Shown here in pieces: positions 8,294-16,429 of a stretch of 44,685 nt of DNA. A model generated the notes under the pieces. The model worked only from the letters and a program-made list of their open reading frames with translations. It ran no database searches and had not been told where the DNA came from. Source of the DNA: Mycobacterium lehmannii. Its GTDB lineage: Bacteria; Actinomycetota; Actinomycetes; Mycobacteriales; Mycobacteriaceae. The stretch covers positions 1 to 44,685 of the forward strand of contig NZ_NKCN01000030.1 of assembly GCF_002245535.1 (NCBI RefSeq). The letters are read 5' to 3'. Every line of letters starts with the position of its first letter. Within the stretch, counting starts at the first letter, position 1. Both the position numbers and the translations under genes were made by a program.

Positions 8294-8773
8294 CTATCCC
8301 CCGCTCCCCTCACCCCGCACGGCCGCAGCGGCGGCACGAATCTGTGGCGTCACGAGCATCACCTGACCCAGCACTCCGTTGACGAAACCCGGTGAGTCGT
8401 CGGTGGACAACTGTTTGGCGAGTTCGACCGCCTCGTCGACGGCCACCGGTTCGGGGACGTCCTCGGCGTGCAGCAGCTCCCACACCGCGACCCGCAGGAT
8501 CGCGCGATCGACGGCAGGCAGCCTCTCGAGCGTCCAGCCCTGCAGATGGGAGGCGATCAGATCGTCGATGTGTGCGGCGTGCTCCGTCACACCACGGGCC
8601 ACCGTCACCGTGTAGGGGTTGAGCGGCGATACGTCGGACTGGTTCTCGGCCAACGCATTTCGTGCATCGGCCACCTCGGCCGAGGTGAGCCCGCGCGCTT
8701 CGGCTTCGAAGAGCAGGTCGACGGCGCGCTTGCGTGCCTGATGCCTGCCCCGATCGCCCTTCCGGTCAGGCAT
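8294..8773 (-). CDS. nusB: Transcription antitermination factor NusB
   Basis: A 159-residue all-helical RNA-binding protein. With NusE (S10) and NusG it forms the antitermination complex on boxA of rRNA operons. Diagnostic segments are RHQARKRAVDLLFEAEARG at the N-terminus and the C-terminal PAVDRAILRVAVWELL and DDSPGFVNGVLGQV. The length agrees with mycobacterial NusB. ATG at 8771-8773 overlaps the efp stop by 8 bases, so translation is coupled to efp. Confidence 0.96.
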   Translation of the reverse strand: MPDRKGDRGRHQARKRAVDLLFEAEARGLTSAEVADARNALAENQSDVSPLNPYTVTVARGVTEHAAHIDDLIASHLQGWTLERLPAVDRAILRVAVWELLHAEDVPEPVAVDEAVELAKQLSTDDSPGFVNGVLGQVMLVTPQIRAAAAAVRGEGSGG

Positions 8774-9329
8774 TCACCCGACCCAGGTAGCTGCCGTCAC
8801 GCGAATCGATCTTCAGCTTGTCGCCGGTGTTGATGAACAGCGGCACCTGGATCTCGGCACCGGTCTCGACGGTCGCGGGTTTGGTGCCGGCGCTGGAGCG
8901 GTCACCCTGCAGGCCCGGCTCGGTGTGGGTCACCTCGAGTTCGACGGTCACAGGCAACTCGAGGTAGAGCGGATTGCCGTCGTGGAAGGCGATCTGCACC
9001 GGCATGCTCTCCAGCAGGAACCCAGCGGCGCGGCCAACGAGGGACTCGGGCAGCGGATGCTGCTCGTAGTCCTCGGAATCCATGAACACGAAATCCGAAC
9101 CGTCGCGGTACAGGTAGGTCGCGTCGCGCCGGTCGACCGTCGCGGTCTCGACCTTCACCCCGGCGTTGTAGGTCTTGTCCACGGTCTTGCCAGAGACGAC
9201 GTTCTTGAGCTTGGTGCGCACGAAGGCCGGTCCCTTGCCCGGTTTGACGTGCTGGAATTCGATGATCTGCCAAAGTTGGCCGTCGATCACCAGGACGAGC
9301 CCGTTCTTGAAGTCGGCGGTCGTTGCCAC
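8766..9329 (-). CDS. efp: Elongation factor P
   Basis: A 187-residue EF-P that relieves ribosome stalling at polyproline stretches. It shows the three beta-barrel domains in order: an N-terminal KOW-like domain with the loop VKPGKGPAFVRTK, a middle domain with RDGSDFVFMDSEDYEQ, and a C-terminal OB domain ending DSRDGSYLGRV. Lys in PGKGPA is the position that is modified in some bacteria; no epmA-like modification gene is nearby. The start is GTG at 9327-9329 (MATTADFKNG), with AAGGAG 10 bases upstream; the frame is open upstream but runs under pepQ. Confidence 0.97.
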   Translation of the reverse strand: MATTADFKNGLVLVIDGQLWQIIEFQHVKPGKGPAFVRTKLKNVVSGKTVDKTYNAGVKVETATVDRRDATYLYRDGSDFVFMDSEDYEQHPLPESLVGRAAGFLLESMPVQIAFHDGNPLYLELPVTVELEVTHTEPGLQGDRSSAGTKPATVETGAEIQVPLFINTGDKLKIDSRDGSYLGRVNA

Positions 9330-9346
9330 GTTGGTAGTACTCCTTG

Positions 9347-10432
9347 TCAGAGGATGGCCAGTTCCTTGGGGAACCGGGTGAGCAAGTCTGGAGCGCCGTC
9401 CCCGACGACGAGCGTGTCCTCGATGCGGACACCGCCACGGTCGGGCAGATAGACACCGGGCTCCACGGTCACCGCGGAGCCAGCAAGCAGTGTACCGACG
9501 GAGGCCCCGCTGATTCCTGGCGCTTCGTGGATCTGCAGTCCCACGCCGTGGCCGAGGCCGTGGGTGAAGTTCTCGATGTAACCGGCGTCGGCGATGACCT
9601 GCCGCGATGCCGCGTCGACGTCCTTGCACGCGACTCCCGGCGCCAACGCCTCCCGGCCCGCCTTCTGAGCGGCGGACACCAACGCGTAGATCTCGCGCTG
9701 CCAGTCCGCGATCGGCGCGAGCACGAAGGTCCTGGTCATGTCGGAGTGGTAACCGCTCACCAACGCGCCGAAATCGATCTTGACGAAATCGCCGGCCGTC
9801 AGAACGGCATCGGTGGGCCGGTGATGCGGAATCGCCGAGTTCGGTCCGGCCGCCACGATCGTGTCGAAAGACGGACCGTCGGCGCCGTGTTCGAGCATCA
9901 GCCACTCCAGTTCGCGGGCGACCTCCTTCTCACTGCGACCGGCCCGCAGCCCACCGCGGTCGACCAGGTCTTGCAGTGCCGCGTCGGCAGCCTCGCAGGC
10001 CAGCCGCAGCAGTGCGACCTCGCCGGCGTCCTTGACTTCGCGCAGCGCCTCGACGGTCCCGGCGGCGCGCACCATGTCGATCTGTTCTCCAGCGGCCTTC
10101 TCCAGAACTGAAAAAGCATCGACGGTGACCACATGGCTCTCGAAGCCGAGCCGGCGCACGCCGTCGGCGGCGGCACGACCCGCCAGATGCGGTCCGCACG
10201 CCCGCTCGATGACGATTTCGGCGTCGGGCGCCTGCTGCCCTGCCTGCGTGCGATAGCGCCCGTCGGTCGCCAGCACCGGCGTTTCGTCGTCCGCCTTGAT
10301 CAGCAGGGCGGCGTTGGAGCCGGTGAACCCGCTCAGATAGCGCACGTTGACCAGGTCCGATACCAACATGGCATCGATTTCGGATTTGGCCAGCCGCTCG
10401 CGCAACCGGCTCCGGCGCTGTGAAATAGTCAC
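9347..10432 (-). CDS. pepQ: Xaa-Pro dipeptidase / aminopeptidase (M24 family)
   Basis: A 361-residue cytoplasmic metallopeptidase that cleaves dipeptides or peptides at proline. The N-terminal creatinase-like domain spans about 1-130. The pita-bread catalytic domain carries the metal ligands in KIDFGALVSGYHSDMTRTF (two Asp), THGLGHGVGLQIHE (His) and EPGVY and RIEDT (two Glu). The gene precedes efp by 17 bases, as in Rv2535c. The start is GTG at 10430-10432, with a candidate -10 box 8 bases upstream and no SD. Confidence 0.94.
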   Translation of the reverse strand: MTISQRRSRLRERLAKSEIDAMLVSDLVNVRYLSGFTGSNAALLIKADDETPVLATDGRYRTQAGQQAPDAEIVIERACGPHLAGRAAADGVRRLGFESHVVTVDAFSVLEKAAGEQIDMVRAAGTVEALREVKDAGEVALLRLACEAADAALQDLVDRGGLRAGRSEKEVARELEWLMLEHGADGPSFDTIVAAGPNSAIPHHRPTDAVLTAGDFVKIDFGALVSGYHSDMTRTFVLAPIADWQREIYALVSAAQKAGREALAPGVACKDVDAASRQVIADAGYIENFTHGLGHGVGLQIHEAPGISGASVGTLLAGSAVTVEPGVYLPDRGGVRIEDTLVVGDGAPDLLTRFPKELAIL

Positions 10433-10465
10433 GGTCGATGACGCTACTCGCTAAGGTGAGGCCCC
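10433..10465. promoter_or_regulatory. Divergent, probably leaderless promoter pair
   Basis: Only 33 bases separate pepQ (minus) from the membrane-protein gene at 10466 (plus). TAGCGT on minus (10441-10446) ends 8 bases before the pepQ GTG, and TAAGGT on plus (10452-10457) ends 8 bases before the ATG. Neither gene has an SD. Both -35 regions would fall inside the opposite coding sequence, and RNA polymerases would compete. Confidence 0.45.
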
Positions 10466-11011
10466 ATGAGTAAGTGGTTGCTGCGCGGACTGGTGTTCGC
10501 GACCCTGATGGTGATCGTGCGATTGCTGCAGGGCGCGCTGATCAACGCGTGGGAAACCAAGGCAGGATTGATCAGCGTCGTGCTGGTCGTTCTGTTCGCA
10601 GTTGCGGTATTCATCTGGGGGTTCATCGACGGCCGCGCCGACGCCCGCGCCAACCCGGACCCGGACCGCCGCGGAGACCTGGCAATGGTCTGGCTGCTGG
10701 CCGGCCTGTTCGCCGGGATCGTCAGCGGCGCGGTGGCCTGGTTCATCTCGCTGTTCTACAAGGCGCTCTACGTCGAGGCGCTCGTCAACGAGCTCACCAC
10801 CTTCGCGGCGTTCACCGCGCTGCTGGTGTTCCTGATGGCGCTCGCCGGGGTGGCCCTGGGCCGCTGGCTCGTCGACCGCAAGGCCGACCAGACGCCGCAC
10901 CTGCACCGCGCCGGTGACGACGACCGCACCGACACCGACGTCTTCGCCGCGGTCAGTCAACCGGGCACGGACGACACCACCCAGACCGCACCCCGCGACG
11001 ACCGGGTCTAG
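10466..11011 (+). CDS. Four-helix membrane protein (B-4DMT / Rv2536 type)
   Basis: A 181-residue integral membrane protein with four hydrophobic segments (about 8-28, 35-52, 72-95 and 108-130). A hydrophilic tail of about 45 residues rich in Asp and Thr follows. Its place between pepQ and aroQ on the opposite strand matches Rv2536; automated pipelines call this group a B-4DMT transporter. Transport substrate is unknown. ATG at 10466 is preceded by a -10-like box and no SD. It is followed 18 bases later by a second membrane-protein gene, with which it probably forms an operon. Confidence 0.82.
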   Translation: MSKWLLRGLVFATLMVIVRLLQGALINAWETKAGLISVVLVVLFAVAVFIWGFIDGRADARANPDPDRRGDLAMVWLLAGLFAGIVSGAVAWFISLFYKALYVEALVNELTTFAAFTALLVFLMALAGVALGRWLVDRKADQTPHLHRAGDDDRTDTDVFAAVSQPGTDDTTQTAPRDDRV

Positions 11012-11029
11012 CTCTAGGCCCAGCGCTCC

Positions 11030-11926
11030 GTGAACCCGGACGAGTTCTGCACGTCCGACCAATGGAGCGTGTTGTCGTCCGCGTCGGCGAACTCCCAACT
11101 GGCCGGGGTGCTCGGCGGCTTCCTGATCACCGCGATCGCCCTGCTGTTCGACAAGAACAGCCGCGAAGGCGTGCACACGCTGGCGCTGTTCTCCTCGGCC
11201 GTCCTGGTCCTGATGCTCGACAGCTTCCTGTTCAGCTTGATCACCGGAACCCAGGTGCCCGACGGGGCGCGCCGGGCCACCTGTGCGATCGCCTGGACTC
11301 AGGGTGCGGTGTCGACCGGGATGCTGGCCGCGGGGGCGGCTGCGCTGTTCGGCGGGCTCGGCTGGATGCTGGCCAGCCACGCCGTCAACAAGATCAGCGA
11401 CCAGGACCCCGCCGATGTGCGCGCGTATGGCTTCCTTGCCGAACTCGGCGGTTGGTTGACCTTCGCGGCCGCGATGACGGCGACGCTGATCGTGTCCGAG
11501 ACCTCGATCGATTACCTGCGCTTCATGTGGGGGCACCGGCCCGCGGTGTGGGTCGAGGGCACCATCGTCGTCGCAGCCGCGGCATTCGTCATCGCCGATT
11601 TCGTGTTGGTGTACCTGCGCACCCGGGCGTTACGAAAGTCGTTGGCCGACACCACCGAACCGACGCTCCTCGAGCTTCGGTCCATCCAGTTCGCCACGAT
11701 CGGCACCGTGGTGCTTGCGATCTTTGGATCCTGGCTCGCCGTAAGCCTGGCCCGCATCCCCGAGGCCTGGCTCACGGCGCCGAACCCGGCGATCGTCGTC
11801 TGCGTGCTGATGCTCACGCTCGTGATGCCGACGGTGATCTCGACGGCGATCTGCTATTCGGTGGCCAGCACCGACGAACGCGGTTCCTCGCCGAGGCTGG
11901 CCAGATACCGCAGGGCCAACAGGTAA
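11030..11926 (+). CDS. Multi-pass membrane protein of unknown function
   Basis: A 298-residue protein with about six hydrophobic segments (roughly 25-43, 50-73, 90-118, 145-165, 180-200, 225-245, 255-280). The start is GTG at 11030, 18 bases after the upstream membrane gene. No family motif is recognised. Its last 73 bases (11854-11926) overlap the 3' end of aroQ on the other strand. I do not recall a counterpart at this point in the M. tuberculosis map, so it may be an accessory insertion. Hydrophobicity and codon use support it as real. Confidence 0.7.
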   Translation: MNPDEFCTSDQWSVLSSASANSQLAGVLGGFLITAIALLFDKNSREGVHTLALFSSAVLVLMLDSFLFSLITGTQVPDGARRATCAIAWTQGAVSTGMLAAGAAALFGGLGWMLASHAVNKISDQDPADVRAYGFLAELGGWLTFAAAMTATLIVSETSIDYLRFMWGHRPAVWVEGTIVVAAAAFVIADFVLVYLRTRALRKSLADTTEPTLLELRSIQFATIGTVVLAIFGSWLAVSLARIPEAWLTAPNPAIVVCVLMLTLVMPTVISTAICYSVASTDERGSSPRLARYRRANR

Positions 11927-12321
11927 CCCTGCACGCCGAGGCCGACGATCACTCCCGTGGCCACGGCGCTGAGGTACGAATGATGCCGAAACTCCTCGCG
12001 CGCGTGCACGTTCGAGATGTGCACCTCGATCAGCGGCGCGCGCAGTTCGCTGCAGGCATCGCGCAGGGCGACCGACGTGTGGGTCAGCGCGCCGGCGTTG
12101 ATGATCACCGGATCACCGGCGTCGGCGGCCGCGTGGATCCAGCCCAGCAGGTCGGCCTCGTTGTCACTCTGGCGCACAACGGCCTTCAGTCCGAGGGCAT
12201 CGGCTTCGCGGTCGATGAGCGCCACCAACTCGTCGTGGGTGGTGCTGCCGTACACGCCGGGTTCGCGGCGGCCCAGCCGACCGAGGTTGGGGCCGTTGAG
12301 CACGAGCACAGTCTGGGTCAT
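11854..12321 (-). CDS. aroQ: Type II 3-dehydroquinate dehydratase
   Basis: A 155-residue enzyme for the third shikimate step (3-dehydroquinate to 3-dehydroshikimate); the type II form is dodecameric. LNGPNLGRLGRREPGVYG near the N-terminus includes catalytic Tyr24. INAGALTHTS and IEVHISNVHAREEFRHHS carry the product-binding Asn and the catalytic His. ATG at 12319-12321, 4 bases after the aroB stop. The C-terminal coding end overlaps the convergent membrane-protein gene. Called aroD in M. tuberculosis. Confidence 0.96.
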   Translation of the reverse strand: MTQTVLVLNGPNLGRLGRREPGVYGSTTHDELVALIDREADALGLKAVVRQSDNEADLLGWIHAAADAGDPVIINAGALTHTSVALRDACSELRAPLIEVHISNVHAREEFRHHSYLSAVATGVIVGLGVQGYLLALRYLASLGEEPRSSVLATE

Positions 12322-12325
12322 GACG

Positions 12326-13402
12326 TCACCGCCCTATTTCTGCGTAGGCCGCCGCCAGAAGTGACGGGTCAGGCCCTTCCAGGCGTCCGGGCTTGCCGAG
12401 CCCGTCGAGCACGACGAACCGCAGCACACCGGCGCGGGTCTTCTTGTCACCGGCCATGTTTTCCAGCAAGTCGCCGAACGCGTCGGGGTCATAGCTGACC
12501 GGGAGCCCGAGCGACGTCAGCACGGAACGGTGCCGCTCGGCGGTTTCGTCGTCCAGCCGGCCCGCGAGCCGGCCGAGTTCGGCGGCGAAGACCAGCCCCA
12601 CCGAAACTGCGGCGCCGTGCCGCCACTGGTAGCGTTCGCGGCGTTCGATCGCGTGGGCGAGGGTATGGCCGTAGTTCAGGATCTCGCGTAGTTGCGACTC
12701 CTTCTCGTCGGCGGCCACCACCTCGGCCTTGACCGCGATCGCGCGGCGGATCAGTTCGGGAAGCACGGTGCCCGTCGGGTCGAGCGCCGCCTCTGGGTCG
12801 GCTTCGATCAGATCGAGGATGGTCGGGTCGGAGATGAAGCCGGCCTTGACGATCTCGGCCATACCGGCCACGAGTTCGTTGCGCGGCAACGTCTCCAGGG
12901 TCGCGAGGTCCACGAGCACGGCCGCCGGCTGGTGGAACGCGCCGACCAGGTTCTTGCCCGCGTCGGTGTTGATGCCGGTCTTCCCGCCGACCGCGGCGTC
13001 GACCATGCCGAGCAGCGTGGTCGGCACGTGCACGATGTCGATGCCGCGCAGCCAGGTGGCCGCGGCGAACCCGGCGACGTCGGTCGCCGCTCCCCCGCCC
13101 AGGCTGACGATCGCATCCTTGCGGCCGACCCCGATGCGGCCCAGCACTTCCCAGATGAACCCGACGACGGGCAGGTCCTTGCCCTTCTCGGCGTCCGGGA
13201 TCTCGATGCGGTGTGCGTCGATCCCCTTGTCTGCCAGGGTGCTTCGTATGACCTCGGCGGTCTGCGCCAGCGTCGGCTGGTGCAGGATCGCGACCTTGTG
13301 CCTGCCCTCGAGCACGCGCTCGAGATCGCCGAGCAGTCCGGTGCCGACGATCACCGGGTAGGACGGGTCGACGCGGACGTCTATGGTCACGGGCTCAATC
13401 AC
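12326..13402 (-). CDS. aroB: 3-dehydroquinate synthase
   Basis: A 358-residue NAD- and zinc-dependent enzyme that converts DAHP to 3-dehydroquinate. Typical segments include SLGGGAATDVAGFAAATW for NAD binding and PTTLLGMVDAAVGGKTGIN. NYGHTLAHAIE and RHGAAVSVGLVFAAE carry zinc-binding His residues. The start is GTG at 13400-13402 inside the aroK 3' end (8-base overlap), giving an N-terminus aligned with the M. tuberculosis protein. Part of aroC-aroK-aroB-aroQ. Confidence 0.97.
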   Translation of the reverse strand: MIEPVTIDVRVDPSYPVIVGTGLLGDLERVLEGRHKVAILHQPTLAQTAEVIRSTLADKGIDAHRIEIPDAEKGKDLPVVGFIWEVLGRIGVGRKDAIVSLGGGAATDVAGFAAATWLRGIDIVHVPTTLLGMVDAAVGGKTGINTDAGKNLVGAFHQPAAVLVDLATLETLPRNELVAGMAEIVKAGFISDPTILDLIEADPEAALDPTGTVLPELIRRAIAVKAEVVAADEKESQLREILNYGHTLAHAIERRERYQWRHGAAVSVGLVFAAELGRLAGRLDDETAERHRSVLTSLGLPVSYDPDAFGDLLENMAGDKKTRAGVLRFVVLDGLGKPGRLEGPDPSLLAAAYAEIGR

Positions 13403-14042
13403 GGTTGGCCTTCGGATTGCGGGCGGCGACCGCCGCCGGGGACGGCGGGGCCTCGGTACTGGGTTCGGCGGTCAGCTGCGACGGCCCCCTGCGCCACGGC
13501 GAGCGGCGCTTGCGTCGCGAGGAGTGGGAGTTCTCGGGGTTCTCGAGGCGGGCCACGATATAGCGCACCACCGCGCCGGGGTTGCGCCGGTTGGTGTTGA
13601 CCCGCAGCGTCGCCACCTGCCGATACAGCGGAACCCGTTCGGACATCAGGGCTTTGAACTTCTCGCCGCGGTCGCCGCCCTCGAGCAACGGGCGCACGGT
13701 GCTTCCGCCGGTCCGGCGAACTCCTTCGGCGGCGCTGATCTCCAAATAGATGACCGTATGACCGGCCAGTGCCTCGCGCACGCCGGGTGTGGTCACCGCG
13801 CCGCCGCCCAGCGACAGCACACCCTCGTGGGTCCGCAGTGCCGAGCGGATGACCTCTTCCTCGATCCGGCGGAACTCCTGCTCGCCGTCGGTGGCGAAGA
13901 TGTCGGCGATCGTGCGGCCCGTGGTCTCCTCGATCGCGGCGTCGGTGTCGAGCATTGAAAGGTCGAGCGCCTTGGCCAGCCGCCGCCCGATGGTGGACTT
14001 ACCCGAGCCGGGCAATCCGACCAGCACTGCTCGGGGCGCCAT
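13395..14042 (-). CDS. aroK: Shikimate kinase with a basic, proline-rich C-terminal tail
   Basis: A 215-residue protein; the kinase proper covers about 1-170, with the P-loop GLPGSGKST at 9-17, the shikimate-binding DTDAAIEE and LSLGGGAVT segments, and the lid arginine in STVRPLL. It phosphorylates shikimate with ATP. The last 45 or so residues (SSRRKRRSPWRRGPSQ, then Ala/Pro-rich sequence) are a low-complexity extension; the M. tuberculosis enzyme is 176 residues. ATG at 14040-14042 overlaps the aroC stop (ATGA). Confidence 0.96.
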   Translation of the reverse strand: MAPRAVLVGLPGSGKSTIGRRLAKALDLSMLDTDAAIEETTGRTIADIFATDGEQEFRRIEEEVIRSALRTHEGVLSLGGGAVTTPGVREALAGHTVIYLEISAAEGVRRTGGSTVRPLLEGGDRGEKFKALMSERVPLYRQVATLRVNTNRRNPGAVVRYIVARLENPENSHSSRRKRRSPWRRGPSQLTAEPSTEAPPSPAAVAARNPKANRD

Positions 14043-15262
14043 CAGCCCGAAGCCTGGACCCGTTGCGGAGAGGGCTCACGCGTGCGCACCGCCCGCAGGT
14101 AGTTGTCGATGTTGGCGCGCGTCTCGGTCAACGAGTCACCGCCGAACTTCTGCAGCGCCGCGCGCGCCAGCACCAGCGCCACCATGGTCTCGACGACCAC
14201 ACCCGCGGCGGGCACGGCGCACACGTCGGAGCGCTGGTGGATCGCGACGGCCTCCTCACCGGTGTCCATGTCGACGGTGGCCAGTGCGCGCGGAACCGTG
14301 GAGATCGGCTTCATCGCCGCCCGCACCCGCAGCGGTTGGCCGTTGGTCATCCCGCCTTCCAACCCGCCCGCGCGGTTCGTCGAGCGCATGATGCCGTCGG
14401 GTCCCGGATACATCTCGTCGTGGGCGACGCTGCCGCGGCGGCGGGCGGTCTGGAAGCCGTCGCCGATTTCGACACCCTTGATCGCCTGGATGCCCATCAC
14501 CGCGGCGGCGAGTTGGCTGTCCAGCCGGTTGTCGCCGCTGGTGAAGGAGCCCAGCCCGACCGGAAGCCCGTTCGCCACCACCTCGACGACGCCGCCCAGC
14601 GTGTCGCCGTCCTTCTTGGCCGCCTCGATCTCGTCGATCATCGACTTCTCGGCGGCCTTGTCGTACGCGCGCACGGGGCTGGCGTCGATCGCCGCGAGGT
14701 CGGCCGCCTGCGGCGGCGGGCCGTCGTAGGGGTCCGACGCGCCGATCGAGATGACGTGGGACACCACCTCGACGCCGAGGGCCTCCTTGAGGAATGCGCG
14801 GGCGATGGTGCCTGCGGCGACGCGGGCCGCGGTCTCGCGCGCGCTGGCACGCTCCAGCACCGGGCGGGCGTCGTCGAAGCCGTACTTGAGCATGCCCGCG
14901 TAGTCGGCGTGCCCGGGCCGAGGCCGGGTCAGCGGCGCGTTCCGCGCGCTTTCTGCGAGCTCGGAGGGGTCGACGGGGTCGGGTGCCATCACGGTTTCCC
15001 ACTTCGGCCACTCGGTGTTGCCGATCTCGACCGCGATCGGGCCGCCGAGCGTGACGCCATGCCGGACACCGGCGAGCATCGTGACCTGGTCCTGCTCGAA
15101 CTTCATCCGGGCGCCGCGGCCGTACCCGAGACGTCGGCGCGCCAGTTGTCCGGCGATGTCGTCGGAGGTGACGCGCACGCCCGCGACCATGCCCTCGACC
15201 ACGGCCACCAGGGCGCGGCCGTGTGATTCACCAGCAGTGGTCCATCGCAACACGCGTCCCAT
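14042..15262 (-). CDS. aroC: Chorismate synthase
   Basis: A 406-residue FMN-dependent enzyme that forms chorismate from EPSP, the branch point to aromatic amino acids, folate, menaquinone and mycobactin. It begins MGRVLRWTTAGESHG and contains RPRPGHADYAGMLKY, RASARETAARVAAGT and RSTNRAGGLEGGMTNG, all family signatures. Called aroF in M. tuberculosis (Rv2540c). ATG at 15260-15262. It is the first aro gene and starts 28 bases after the TetR gene on the same strand, so partial co-transcription with that gene is possible. Confidence 0.97.
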   Translation of the reverse strand: MGRVLRWTTAGESHGRALVAVVEGMVAGVRVTSDDIAGQLARRRLGYGRGARMKFEQDQVTMLAGVRHGVTLGGPIAVEIGNTEWPKWETVMAPDPVDPSELAESARNAPLTRPRPGHADYAGMLKYGFDDARPVLERASARETAARVAAGTIARAFLKEALGVEVVSHVISIGASDPYDGPPPQAADLAAIDASPVRAYDKAAEKSMIDEIEAAKKDGDTLGGVVEVVANGLPVGLGSFTSGDNRLDSQLAAAVMGIQAIKGVEIGDGFQTARRRGSVAHDEMYPGPDGIMRSTNRAGGLEGGMTNGQPLRVRAAMKPISTVPRALATVDMDTGEEAVAIHQRSDVCAVPAAGVVVETMVALVLARAALQKFGGDSLTETRANIDNYLRAVRTREPSPQRVQASG

Positions 15263-15290
15263 CTTCCCACGTCGGCCGTCTGACCCCGAA

Positions 15291-15899
15291 TCAGGCGATG
15301 ACCAGGCCGTCGAGGACGCGGGCGAGTTCGGCCGCGGCCTGACGGTGGGCGGCCTTCTGATCGGTGGAGCGCGCGACGATCATGGCCGCCTCGCAGATGG
15401 CTCCGAACAGGAAGTGCGCCAGCGGCCCGGGCGTGCGCTTGGCGATCCGCCCGGCGTCGACCGCACGAGCGATGGCCGCCTCCATCATGTCGAGCAGCGG
15501 GGCCTCCAGGCGCCGCATCTCCTCCCAGCCCAGCGCGGTGAACGCGTCGAGCAGCACGATCCGTTGCACCCCCGGGTCGAGGCATTCGTCCAGGAACGCC
15601 CGGCAGCCTGCCCCGAAGGCGTCCCACGGATCCTTCTTCCGCGCGTAGGCACGCTGATAGGCCTCGGCCAGCGGCACCGCCATCCGCTCGACCTCGCCCG
15701 TGAAGACCGCCTCGAACAGGCCGCGCTTGCCGTCGAAGTGGTGGTAGACGGCGCCCTTGGTCACCTGCGCCCGGGCCGCGACGGCGTCGAGCGAGGTCGC
15801 CTCGTAACCGTCCTCGGCGAACAACGCGCGCGCCGCGTCGACGAGCGCGGAGACGGTCGCCTCGGTGCGCTCCGCCTGGGTGCGCTTCGCGCCCTTCAT
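15291..15899 (-). CDS. TetR-family transcriptional regulator
   Basis: A 202-residue repressor. The N-terminal helix-turn-helix spans about 15-62, with GYEATSLDAVAARAQVTKGA and VYHHFDGKRGLFEAVF. The C-terminal ligand domain resembles TetR_C members (QRIVLLDAFTALGWEEM). ATG at 15897-15899 is chosen; a GTG two codons upstream (15905) sits exactly 6 bases after a TATCGT -10 box and could be the leaderless start. It is the third gene after an NTF2-like and a DUF3237 gene and lies near the nitrile hydratase operon, which it may control. The inducer is unknown. Confidence 0.9.
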   Translation of the reverse strand: MKGAKRTQAERTEATVSALVDAARALFAEDGYEATSLDAVAARAQVTKGAVYHHFDGKRGLFEAVFTGEVERMAVPLAEAYQRAYARKKDPWDAFGAGCRAFLDECLDPGVQRIVLLDAFTALGWEEMRRLEAPLLDMMEAAIARAVDAGRIAKRTPGPLAHFLFGAICEAAMIVARSTDQKAAHRQAAAELARVLDGLVIA

Positions 15900-15911
15900 C
15901 GCCACGGGCGA

Positions 15912-15938
15912 ACGATAACCGGACAGCGCGTACCGGTT
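15912..15938 (-). promoter_or_regulatory. Candidate promoter and operator of the TetR gene
   Basis: TATCGT (15912-15917) is a TANNNT -10 box 6 bases before a GTG codon. Just upstream, AACCGG (15917-15922) and CCGGTT (15933-15938) form a 6-bp inverted repeat with a 10-base spacer that touches the -10 box, a typical place for autorepression by TetR proteins. The palindrome also covers the first base of the DUF3237 stop codon. Confidence 0.4.
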
Positions 15939-16429
15939 CACAACACTTGATAGACCCGGTAGTCGACGTGGTCGGGCGAGAGAATGTTGTAGCCCACCGC
16001 GACGATTCCGCCGAGCCATGCGTACCGCTCGTCGGCGGTGGCGAATCTCGGCGTGGTCCGCACGTAGGTCTCGCCGAAACCGAGTACCTCCCCGCGCGCC
16101 AGCCGGTCGAGGCCGTCGGCGGGAACGTTGATGATGCCCGCGCTCTCGAAGTGGATGAGCACGCCGTCGTGCGTGCGCAAGGTCGCGCGGACGTCGACCC
16201 TGCCGCATCCGTCGTCGCCGACGAGCAGCCAGTCGCCACCTCCGGGTAGTACCTCGCCGCGCAGCCGCGGCCCGTTCACGCCCCCGCCTTTGGTGACGAA
16301 CGTCAGCCGCATGCCGGTTGCGGTCGGAATCGTTTGTGCCGGAAGCAGATCAACGCTGACGTCGAAGAGGTGCTCCACGGGCAGCGCGTCGACGAGTGGC
16401 AGTTGGTCGATCGCCGCTGCCACAGTCAC
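15938..16429 (-). CDS. DUF3237-family protein
   Basis: A 163-residue protein with the DUF3237 pattern: GPRLRGEVLPGGGDWLL near 54-70 and a C-terminal half with AWLGGIVAVGYNI. The family is a small beta-barrel of unknown activity, common near catabolic and SnoaL-like genes. The start is GTG at 16427-16429, overlapping the NTF2-like stop (GTGA). There is no signal peptide. Function is not known; the tight operon with a SnoaL-like protein and TetR points to a small-molecule pathway. Confidence 0.83.
   Translation of the reverse strand: MTVAAAIDQLPLVDALPVEHLFDVSVDLLPAQTIPTATGMRLTFVTKGGGVNGPRLRGEVLPGGGDWLLVGDDGCGRVDVRATLRTHDGVLIHFESAGIINVPADGLDRLARGEVLGFGETYVRTTPRFATADERYAWLGGIVAVGYNILSPDHVDYRVYQVL

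Noticed and set aside
8766..9905. Possible 379-residue extended EF-P
   Set aside because: The first 190 residues are an out-of-frame reading of pepQ; the GTG at 9329 has an SD and gives the universal EF-P length.
13955..15226. Very long open frames on plus over the aroC/aroK region, rich in Arg, Ala, Gly and His
   Set aside because: They are antisense shadows of high-GC coding sequence; the minus-strand frames encode complete, recognisable enzymes with all motifs.
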